Source: TM7 phylum sp. oral taxon 350 | Lineage (GTDB): Bacteria > Patescibacteriota > Saccharimonadia > Saccharimonadales > Saccharimonadaceae | DNA length: 37,081 nucleotides | Assembly (NCBI GenBank): GCA_007845205.1 | Contig: SDRK01000001.1 | Span: forward strand, 1-37,081 | Direction of reading: 5' to 3' | In this document: piece after piece, positions 23,778-29,194 of the stretch | Layout: each line of letters opens with the position of its first letter | Numbering within the stretch: position 1 is the stretch's first letter | Notes under the pieces: model-generated | What the model saw: only the letters and a program-made list of their open reading frames with translations | The model's database searches: none | Told to the model about the DNA's origin: nothing | Program-made: the position numbers and the translations under genes

Positions 23778-23810
23778 AAAATAGACCCAAGGTGCCTTAG
23801 GGTCTATTTT
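23778..23810. terminator. Intrinsic terminator
   Basis: AAAATAGACCC / GGGTCTATTTT stem (11 bp), extended by inner AAGG/CCTT pairing, T-rich on both sides. It ends the DsbA-like gene and could serve the minus-strand small ORF at 23847. Confidence 0.85.
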
Positions 23811-23846
23811 ATTTTCCATTTTCTTTGTTAGTTTAACTCTACCTAA

Positions 23847-23936
23847 TTATACAAGGTAAAGTTGCCATTCGGCAGGCACCACATCAACTGCGATCTTTTT
23901 GCGTCGTGACGACACAAATTCGACAGCTATTGACAT
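23847..23936 (-). CDS. Candidate 29-residue small protein
   Basis: Lies in the 430-base gap between the DsbA-like and 8-TM genes. ATG at 23936 is preceded by GGGAG at 8 bases. The peptide reads MSIAVEFVSSRRKKIAVD and ends VVPAEWQLYLV, mixed and protein-like rather than low complexity. The ORF is noticeably less AT-rich than the surrounding spacer and the terminator at 23778-23810 follows it. No homologue known to me. The rest of the gap (23937-24106) is AT-rich, with a stray TATAAT at about 24006 on the plus strand. Confidence 0.4.
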   Translation of the reverse strand: MSIAVEFVSSRRKKIAVDVVPAEWQLYLV

Positions 23937-24106
23937 GTGATTTTCTCCCTTTATTTACTTGTCCCATCTCGACCAATTACTCGCTATTTGTAGGACATGT
24001 AAGCTATAATAACAATCGAAAATATTAGAGTCAAGAAAAAGCATTTTAACGATTAAGAGAAATACATTCTATCCTTACATTTTTATCTCTTATAAAAATA
24101 GATGCG

Positions 24107-24112
24107 TATAAT
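24107..24112 (+). promoter_or_regulatory. -10 box of the 8-TM protein gene
   Basis: TATAAT with 8 bases to the ATG at 24121 and no Shine-Dalgarno; leaderless transcript expected. Confidence 0.55.
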
Positions 24113-24120
24113 GAAAATAT

Positions 24121-24978
24121 ATGATCCAAAAAGACAGTAGTATTAATAATCACCAGAAGATATTAAACATTTTCATTATTTCAGCTTTTCTTACTATTTT
24201 ATTAATGCGAGTTCTTTTTGAATTCTTAACTAAATCTTATTTTCTAACAGATAAACAATTACCACACTCTTTAATTGGCACTTTCCTTATTTGTTTAACT
24301 ATCGTAATTTTCATTACTTATGACAAAGTAAAAGAAAATAAGATTACTTATCTATTAATTACTTTAATGGGAATTGGAGCAGGATTACTGCTAGATGAAG
24401 CTGGACGTTTTTTGACTCATGGTTATAATTACCAATTTTCACCAACATTAGCTATTGCTTACATTATTCTTTTGTTGCTATGGTCGGTCGGCACAATTAT
24501 TAATATTATTAGATATCCGGACTGTCGTCCTAAAAATACTTTTATCTTTAATATCAATCCGATTGTTACGCCGCTAGTTCGTAATATTCTAATTATCTCC
24601 CTATGGCTTTCTGTAATAGCTGGATTCTTTTATTTGTCTTATTTTGCTACTACTTTGGGTGGTAATGCTAGAAACGCAATCTACCCCATGATAGGACCAA
24701 TAAAACCAGTTACGTCAGACACATTAGAATTAATACTGATTCTAATGATTCCAACATTAATTGGTTTATTTGCTGTGCTATTTACCTATTTCCTAGGCTT
24801 TAAAAAACAAGCTATAAAGCTAATTGAATTCTCAGCTTTATTTATTCTTTATATTGCAACGCCAATATTATCTATTACAAAACCATCTATTGCCTATATA
24901 TTTGCAGCACTAACTATTCTTGCTTTAATCATCTTATCTCCAAGAGAAATAAAAACTAAAAGCAAGAAAACAAAATAA
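24121..24978 (+). CDS. Polytopic membrane protein, unknown function
   Basis: A 285-residue protein with about eight hydrophobic helices spread through its length and a lysine-rich C-terminus. Helix 3 carries GIGAGLLLDEAGRFLTHG; acidic and aromatic residues within a membrane helix recall uncharacterised integral membrane proteins with an LxxDExGxxL motif. There is no transporter or enzyme signature I can defend. Monocistronic, ending before the strong bidirectional hairpin at 25075. Confidence 0.75.
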   Translation: MIQKDSSINNHQKILNIFIISAFLTILLMRVLFEFLTKSYFLTDKQLPHSLIGTFLICLTIVIFITYDKVKENKITYLLITLMGIGAGLLLDEAGRFLTHGYNYQFSPTLAIAYIILLLLWSVGTIINIIRYPDCRPKNTFIFNINPIVTPLVRNILIISLWLSVIAGFFYLSYFATTLGGNARNAIYPMIGPIKPVTSDTLELILILMIPTLIGLFAVLFTYFLGFKKQAIKLIEFSALFILYIATPILSITKPSIAYIFAALTILALIILSPREIKTKSKKTK

Positions 24979-25074
24979 AAAGCAACTAAGCAAAAAACAA
25001 GTACAAAAATTAATAAACTAAATAAGTAACAAAAAAATAAGATCAAACAACATTAAGATTAATGATTAACAAGA

Positions 25075-25110
25075 TTAATAAAAGAAGGTCATGTGACCTT
25101 CTTTTATTAA
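25075..25110. terminator. Bidirectional intrinsic terminator
   Basis: Perfect 17-bp inverted repeat TTAATAAAAGAAGGTCA / TGACCTTCTTTTATTAA with a 2-base centre. It overlaps the stop codon of the minus-strand LASTG gene and terminates both converging transcripts. Confidence 0.88.
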
Positions 25111-25355
25111 TTCAAGCCCTTTTTAGCAACCACAGCTACAACTGACATTACCGCAATAATACCGATTGCTAAAATCAAAGATGTCGTTACATCCATTCCA
25201 GTAGAAGCTAGTCTTGTCGTAGTATCAACAGCCTCTACTTCTAGCTTATTTGTTATAACAGTGTAGAAAAACGCCATTATACCCATTATTAGTCCTAGCG
25301 ATAAAACACTTTTAGATAAATCTAAAAGACCACTAAGTCTAGTACGAAGTCTCAT
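25107..25355 (-). CDS. Miniature surface protein with LASTG sorting-like signal
   Basis: An 82-residue protein from ATG at 25355, with GGAGG 11 bases upstream; further in-frame codons to 25454 have no RBS. A hydrophobic helix (about 16-35) acts as signal peptide or anchor. A stretch of only about 15 polar residues (KLEVEAVDTTTR) leads to LASTG at 49-53, then a second hydrophobic helix (57-77) and VAKKGLN. This is the layout of a sortase substrate with almost no mature ectodomain. It could be a pilin-like subunit, a host-facing peptide, or simply a two-TM protein in which LASTG is coincidental. Confidence 0.62.
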   Translation of the reverse strand: MRLRTRLSGLLDLSKSVLSLGLIMGIMAFFYTVITNKLEVEAVDTTTRLASTGMDVTTSLILAIGIIAVMSVVAVVAKKGLN

Positions 25356-25458
25356 TCTTTTAGTACCCTCCACAAAAATAATTAAGACTAACTTCATCTT
25401 ATCATAAATAATCTTTACAAAAAGTCTTGACTTATCCAGAATATACATAACCATAATC

Positions 25459-25487
25459 TTGACTATTATGCTTATTTATGGTAACAT
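25459..25487 (+). promoter_or_regulatory. Promoter of cassette 1
   Basis: TTGACT at 25459-25464, 17 bases, then TAACAT at 25482-25487 with the extended-10 TGG in front. Predicted start near 25494. It diverges from the LASTG gene. Confidence 0.55.
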
Positions 25488-25493
25488 ATATGC

Positions 25494-25747
25494 GTGATGC
25501 AAATCATCACGAACCTAATATTTTTAGCCTTTCTTACCTAAGAAACTAAACTTGTTACGCCCGAATTATGTTTTGAATTATGTGCTCTAAATAAAACAAC
25601 TAAACCAATAAAGCATATAATCCAAAGCATAATCTCGGGTGAGCGAAATGAAACTTTGGAGGGTAGAAAAACTTAAGGGCTTTTTAAGAAGCCCAGAAAG
25701 TCCGGATGGGGGACTGAAACAGAACCCTTCCGGCAGGAAGGCTAAAT
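25494..25747 (+). ncRNA. Structured 5' leader of cassette 1 (putative translational switch)
   Basis: About 250 bases with no ORF. Hairpins in order: GTGATG/CATCAC at the 5' end; a long irregular stem of about 26 bp pairing 25560-25586 with 25612-25639; GGGCTT/AAGCCC (25677-25694); AGTCC/GGACT (25699-25715); CCTTCC-GGCA-GGAAGG (25726-25741). The last hides the RBS AGGAAGG that serves ATG 25748. The segment CCCTTCCGG (25725-25733) can instead pair upstream with CCGGATGGG (25702-25710, one mismatch), which breaks the last two hairpins and frees the RBS. It matches no riboswitch class I know. An independent small RNA ending within the leader is also possible. Confidence 0.6.
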
Positions 25748-26071
25748 ATGTTTAAGTGCCAAGAGATTGATAACAACAAAGTTGCTGAGGAATTGTATGA
25801 ATACAACCTCGCACTATCATCAATCATAACAAATTTAGTAAGAGGAGGTTCGGAAGAGAGTGATGCTCTCGTGAACTTACTAGGAAGCTTACTAAGAAAA
25901 CGGATTTTAAACATATCTGAAAAACAAAAATTAAAAATACAAAAAGAAGTAGAAAGAATAGCCGATGAGCTATTCGAATTAAAATTAAAAGAGTGTACGT
26001 CGGAGGTAACACTAGAAGAAATAGATTATCTTCTCGAGGTTGCCGACAACCTATATACTTTTTTATACTAA
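25748..26071 (+). CDS. Cassette 1 small helical protein, unknown function
   Basis: A 107-residue protein, AGGAAGG 6 bases before the ATG. Almost wholly helical by pattern: no signal peptide, no TM helix, one Cys near each end. The central part is a heptad-like LLRKRILNISEKQKLKIQKE and continues into VERIADELFELK. It is acidic at both ends. The arrangement of a K-rich helix followed by an I/L-xx-I/L helix recurs in the two following cassette proteins, so the three may be distant paralogues. Not recognised. The leader suggests its translation is conditional. Confidence 0.7.
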   Translation: MFKCQEIDNNKVAEELYEYNLALSSIITNLVRGGSEESDALVNLLGSLLRKRILNISEKQKLKIQKEVERIADELFELKLKECTSEVTLEEIDYLLEVADNLYTFLY

Positions 26072-26083
26072 AATAAATATTTT

Positions 26084-26109
26084 GGCCCTCTCACCGGGGT
26101 CTTTTTTTA
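26084..26109 (+). terminator. Terminator of cassette 1
   Basis: GGCCC / GGGTC pairing (5 bp with one G:U) followed by eight T residues, 13 bases after the stop codon. It makes cassette 1 a single-gene unit. Confidence 0.7.
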
Positions 26110-26137
26110 TTGTTATAAAACCTATATCTGTTACAAT
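26110..26137 (+). promoter_or_regulatory. Promoter of cassette 2
   Basis: TTGTTA at 26110-26115, 16 bases, then TACAAT at 26132-26137 with TGT in front (extended -10). Predicted start near 26144. Confidence 0.6.
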
Positions 26138-26143
26138 ATGTAA

Positions 26144-26262
26144 TGCACTTATATTTCGCTTTGAAAGCTACCCCTTCTTCTAGCCTTTAAAGCGGGATAT
26201 AAGGTATCTCGCTAATTATTTTAAAATTTAATTTTTCCGATATAAGGAGAAAGGGGCGAGAT
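26144..26262 (+). ncRNA. Structured 5' leader of cassette 2 with possible pseudoknot
   Basis: About 119 bases. A 13-bp stem pairs 26150-26162 with 26189-26201. Its apical region exposes CCCCTTCTTC (26171-26180), which matches GAGAAAGGGG (26247-26256), the RBS region, at 9 of 10 positions. Independently, TATCTCGC (26205-26212) can pair with GCGGGATA (26192-26199) or, perfectly, with GCGAGATA (26256-26263), which includes the A of the start codon. The first partner also belongs to the main stem. So main stem, anti-start pairing and loop-RBS pairing compete. This is what a translational riboswitch or thermosensor looks like, but no known class fits. Confidence 0.6.
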
Positions 26263-26625
26263 ATGGATTTTCTACCCTTTTGGGAGGCTAATATTACAGA
26301 CTTCGACGATCTATTAGACGAATATGAGTTCGATATTCGTTTCTCTATCATGTTAATGATAGGAAGGAAGCAAAATAGCTTCTTTACAGCTCATTTAGAT
26401 AAGGTTTACGAGGTCTTATCTGAACTAAATAAAAAATCCGTTCTTTTACGTAAAGAACAGCTAGAAGACATCCGTGATATGCTTTATCACGGAAGAGAAA
26501 AAATCGAAAATGCTTTTAATCAGGCAAAAGATGAAGTCCCTGATCATAAGCAATTCTATAACTTAAGAATTCTAAATAATATAGAAGGAAAGGTTATAGA
26601 AAAAATAGACAGTCTGTTAAAATAG
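26263..26625 (+). CDS. Cassette 2 small helical acidic protein, unknown function
   Basis: A 120-residue protein; RBS AAAGGGG 6 bases before the ATG. Acidic N-terminus (FDDLLDEYEFD), then helices with VYEVLSELNKKSVLLRKEQ continuing LEDIRDML, and a C-terminal helix. No Cys, no export signal, no TM. The central K-rich helix and following amphipathic helix resemble cassettes 1 and 3 in pattern only. Not recognised. Confidence 0.7.
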   Translation: MDFLPFWEANITDFDDLLDEYEFDIRFSIMLMIGRKQNSFFTAHLDKVYEVLSELNKKSVLLRKEQLEDIRDMLYHGREKIENAFNQAKDEVPDHKQFYNLRILNNIEGKVIEKIDSLLK

Positions 26626-26634
26626 CCAAACACC

Positions 26635-26661
26635 AAAGTGGAGCGATTGCTCCACTTTTTT
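26635..26661 (+). terminator. Terminator of cassette 2
   Basis: Perfect 10-bp stem AAAGTGGAGC / GCTCCACTTT with tetraloop GATT and a T6 tail, just after the stop codon. Confidence 0.9.
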
Positions 26662-26740
26662 CTTCTCTATTACCGCTTATTCTTGCTTTTAAAGCTTTTT
26701 TATTATATCGTTATAGCGTCTTTAAGATGTACTTTTAATT

Positions 26741-26846
26741 TTGTGCCGGTAGATCTGGAATCTTAAAAATTGTCTAGATCTATCGGTGCAATTATCAAGT
26801 GGAATTCCGCCGGTAGAAAAATTAACCATAGATACGGAGGGATTCT
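26741..26846 (+). ncRNA. Structured 5' leader of cassette 3
   Basis: A 19-bp stem without mismatches (four or five G:U) pairs 26741-26759 with 26773-26791 around a 13-base loop. GCCGGTAGA occurs both in its 5' arm and again at 26809-26817, so the 3' arm (TCTATCGG, 26779-26786) can switch partners. GAATTCC (26802-26808) can pair with GGGATTC (26839-26845), which covers the RBS GGAGGG at 26836-26841. The promoter is unclear; AT-rich candidates lie at 26683-26716. Confidence 0.55.
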
Positions 26847-27188
26847 ATGAATTTTGATACGTCTTTAAAAGAAAACGTCAACGATAATATCGAGGACATC
26901 AAGAATGGTATAGGAGACATATGCCACGCTTTAGTTCTTTCGGGTATAGGGGACCTAGGAAGGATTATAAGAAAGCATAATAATCCTAAATCAAATTTTA
27001 AAGAACCAGTCACGAAAGGAGACTGGAAAAACCTCAGTGACTACGCTGGGAATATAATAGAGCTTACCAGCAACCTTTTAGACAAAAAGGAGCTCTCAAA
27101 AGCAAAACTTAAAAAAATAAATCAACTAGAGGAGATTGCAATCAATCTCCAGTATGTAACAGATTTCATGAATTACCGCCTTGGTTAA
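26847..27188 (+). CDS. Cassette 3 small helical protein, unknown function
   Basis: A 113-residue protein; GGAGGG 5 bases before the ATG. Helical, with a glycine-containing N-terminal third (IKNGIGDICHALVLSGIGDLG), a basic middle and a C-terminal pair of amphipathic helices (NLLDKKELSKAKLKKINQL, then EEIAINLQYVTDFMNYRLG). No export signal or TM helix. Same size and helical pattern as the proteins of cassettes 1 and 2. Not recognised. Confidence 0.7.
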   Translation: MNFDTSLKENVNDNIEDIKNGIGDICHALVLSGIGDLGRIIRKHNNPKSNFKEPVTKGDWKNLSDYAGNIIELTSNLLDKKELSKAKLKKINQLEEIAINLQYVTDFMNYRLG

Positions 27189-27202
27189 TGCATGAAAATA
27201 AA

Positions 27203-27245
27203 AAAACTAATGTGTAGTTTATACGCGTATATACATATTAGTTTT
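27203..27245. repeat. Long inverted repeat after cassette 3
   Basis: AAAACTAATGTGTA (27203-27216) pairs with TACATATTAGTTTT (27232-27245), 14 bp with one G:U. The loop holds the palindrome TATACGCGTATA. There is no T-tract, so it may protect a 3' end rather than terminate. A true terminator follows at 27252. Confidence 0.6.
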
Positions 27246-27251
27246 ATATAG

Positions 27252-27279
27252 AGCGAAACTCCACTTGGTTTCGCTTTTT
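27252..27279 (+). terminator. Terminator of cassette 3
   Basis: AGCGAAAC / GTTTCGCT stem (8 bp) with an 8-base loop and T5, continuing T-rich. It overlaps the 3' remains of the dinD pseudogene on the other strand. Confidence 0.85.
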
Positions 27280-27288
27280 CTTTTTTAT

Positions 27289-27504
27289 AAATGCTTTAAC
27301 TTCTTTTCTTAAATCACCATTTTAAACAATTAAATAACAAGCATATCTCGTAAGTTTATAATCCTTAATAGATTTACTTGTAATTCCAGCTTCCACGATT
27401 TTGCTGACCTCGGCAAAATCGTGTGCTATTTTATGTCCACTATTCTCACAGGCAATCATCGCCCTATCTATAACTTTTTGGAATTTTTCTTAGGTATAAT
27501 CAAA
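27289..27504 (-). pseudogene. dinD: Decayed remnant of dinD (DNA damage-inducible protein D family)
   Basis: Minus-strand reading from 27504 gives FDYT, a stop, then EKFQKVIDRAMIACENSGHK, IAHDFAEVSKIVEAG, DYKLTRYACYLIV, a TAA where the family has CAA (Gln), then NGDLRKEVKAF. This is the conserved core of DinD/BRO-related proteins (usual pattern WxxFQKVIDRAMIACENSG and DYKLSRYACYLIVQNGDPRKEVI). About 70 of the normal 270 or so residues survive, with two in-frame stops and no start or C-terminus. The remnant shows that this region has gained and lost mobile or SOS-type genes. The remaining bases of the gap (27189-27562) hold the repeat and terminator listed separately and otherwise nothing recognisable. 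Confidence 0.85.
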
Positions 27505-27562
27505 CACGACGACAAACTCTCATCGTTTTTCTATAATAACTAGCTTATATATAAACTACTTT

Positions 27563-28234
27563 TTATCTGTCTCTATATTTTTCAATAGAATTCCCTTGCG
27601 AATCTTTCCATTCCATCCACCCGTTGTTAGATTTATCAATGACTACCCAACCAGCACTCGATGGATTCATACATATAATATCTTCTTGTAATATGTTATC
27701 TTTTATTTTTGCATTTCTTCTAATAGAAGGTACATACTTTTTGTCAACATTGCCACAAAGGCTTCCTTTTAATACCGTAAATACTCCATTTTTAACAATG
27801 GCTCTGCCTTTTACTTTTCCAAAGCCTTTTATGTTGCGATTTAATACATATTCTCCATCTGGAATAAATCCTTCATTCATCTTAAGCTTTATTTCCTCTG
27901 TAGATTCTTTAAATACTTCTTTTTTACTTTTATCCTTAGGATAAATTTGCTTACCATCTAAAGAAGCTAATAAAGATTTAGCGATCTCTATATCTAATGC
28001 AAACAGCTCAGTACCAATAATCCTACTTTTGCTAAAAATGTCATGAATAAGCTTTTCTTTATCGTCGTATCCATCCACTTCTATAGCAAACTCTCTTTTT
28101 AGTCCCGTAATATTAGCATATCCATTGCTTTCTAAAAATCTCATTCTATTTTCAAATTGATCATTTCTAGTCTTACCAATCTTAATAAGACCAGGAACAA
28201 CTGTAGTCATCAAATATATTATTCCCTTTGCCAC
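27563..28234 (-). CDS. GIY-YIG nuclease family protein with C-terminal DUF4357
   Basis: A 223-residue protein. The N-terminal T5orf172/GIY-YIG domain (about 1-90) has GIIYLM, PGLIKIGKT and ENRMRFLESNGY, with FDKE-type KEKLIHDIFSKSRI then ELFAL. C-terminally (about 125-220) comes DUF4357, ending GWVVIDKSNNGWMEWKDSQG. Proteins of this build occur in phages, mobile islands and defence contexts; nuclease activity is family inference. GTG start with AGGAG 6 bases upstream and TATAAT at 28253-28258. It is 174 bases from rsmA and next to the dinD remnant, consistent with an island edge. Length is somewhat shorter than many homologues. Confidence 0.85.
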   Translation of the reverse strand: MAKGIIYLMTTVVPGLIKIGKTRNDQFENRMRFLESNGYANITGLKREFAIEVDGYDDKEKLIHDIFSKSRIIGTELFALDIEIAKSLLASLDGKQIYPKDKSKKEVFKESTEEIKLKMNEGFIPDGEYVLNRNIKGFGKVKGRAIVKNGVFTVLKGSLCGNVDKKYVPSIRRNAKIKDNILQEDIICMNPSSAGWVVIDKSNNGWMEWKDSQGNSIEKYRDR

Positions 28235-28252
28235 AACTAACTCCTACTTTGT

Positions 28253-28258
28253 ATTATA
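28253..28258 (-). promoter_or_regulatory. -10 box of the GIY-YIG gene
   Basis: TATAAT on the minus strand, about 18 bases before the GTG. The short leader contains AGGAG. Confidence 0.5.
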
Positions 28259-28408
28259 TCTTTATATCTATCCGCTAAAAACCGCTTAAATAAAAAATAC
28301 AAACTTTAACTTAGCAACGTTAAATTACACCTTTTTAAACCTTAAAGTGGTCGATAATATTAACAGTTTCAGTTAATACTCAAGTCTTTATTATTTATTG
28401 TTCGCTAT

Positions 28409-29194
28409 TTAATTATCTTTTTCTTTTAAGCTCTTAGCTATTTTTAGCCACTCGTCTAAAGATAGGTCTTCAGCTCGTTTGTTTATATCTATATCTAAAG
28501 ATTCTAACCATGATTTAGTTGCCGCCTTATCACCCACTAGACCATTTAAAGAGCTTATCAGTTTCTTACGTTTATTTAAAAATGCTCTTTTTACTGGAAG
28601 CATATATTCAGTTTCTGTTAAATAGTCAGCAAAAATTGGCTTATCATAAAGGTCTAAAAGCACTACTTGTGAATCAACTTCTGGTGGCGGTGTAAATAAT
28701 TCTTTTTCTACAACACCACCTAAAGTAACTTTTGCATAACTTTGCGAAGCAATAGCAAGCACACTAAGATTTCCTGGTTTTTCCGCCATCCTTAATGCCA
28801 CTTCTTTTTGTACTAATAAGACTATTTTCTTAGGCTTATTATTCGCTACTAATAACTTTTCTACTATTTTAGACGTAATGTAATAAGGCACATTTGCCAC
28901 CACCTTATAACCCCTATCTAACTCATCTAAATCATATTTTAAAAAGTCTATATTTATAACTTCTAAATTCTTACCAGGAAATTGTTTAGGCAGATTTTTT
29001 GCTAGATTTTCATCATATTCAACTGCTATTACCTTACCTGCTCTCTTTAAAAGACTAGAAGTTAAGGTTCCAAGCCCCGGGCCAATCTCTAAAACAACAT
29101 CGTCTTTATTAAGATCTGCTTCATCTGCAATGTAATCTAAGATAAATCGATCTTTTAACCAATGCTGACCTAAACTCTTTTTATTCTTTAGCAT
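28409..29194 (-). CDS. rsmA: 16S rRNA (adenine1518/1519-N6)-dimethyltransferase RsmA/KsgA
   Basis: A 261-residue methyltransferase. KSLGQHWL at the N-terminus, SAM loop EIGPGLG at 36-42, catalytic NVPYYIT at 101-107 and TPPPEVDSQVVLL later, all RsmA hallmarks. It dimethylates two adenines in helix 45 of 16S rRNA late in 30S assembly. The ATG at 29194 overlaps the stop of the preceding rpf-like gene by one base (TAATG), which is why it is preferred to an in-frame TTG three codons upstream. Confidence 0.96.
   Translation of the reverse strand: MLKNKKSLGQHWLKDRFILDYIADEADLNKDDVVLEIGPGLGTLTSSLLKRAGKVIAVEYDENLAKNLPKQFPGKNLEVINIDFLKYDLDELDRGYKVVANVPYYITSKIVEKLLVANNKPKKIVLLVQKEVALRMAEKPGNLSVLAIASQSYAKVTLGGVVEKELFTPPPEVDSQVVLLDLYDKPIFADYLTETEYMLPVKRAFLNKRKKLISSLNGLVGDKAATKSWLESLDIDINKRAEDLSLDEWLKIAKSLKEKDN

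Noticed and set aside
25424-25450. Second TTGACT with a downstream TACATA as another promoter of cassette 1
   Set aside because: The -10 match is poor and it lacks the TGn extension of the promoter at 25459-25487; kept only as a remote alternative.
25690-25745. Strings GAAAGTCCGG and ACAGAACCC resembling conserved parts of RNase P RNA
   Set aside because: In rnpB these elements are about 250-350 bases apart and flank the whole catalytic core; here they are 14 bases apart with none of the intervening structure.
25494-25747. Type III toxin-antitoxin (repeat RNA antitoxin before a small toxin gene)
   Set aside because: The repeated ATTATG elements form the two arms of one hairpin and not a tandem pseudoknot array, there is no terminator between RNA and ORF, and the protein does not resemble ToxN-type toxins.
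27394-27423. Perfect 11-bp hairpin CACGATTTTGC / GCAAAATCGTG that looks like a small RNA or terminator
   Set aside because: It lies inside the dinD remnant, where it encodes the conserved segment HDFAEVSKIV, and has no T-tract. The symmetry is most simply a coincidence of the coding sequence.
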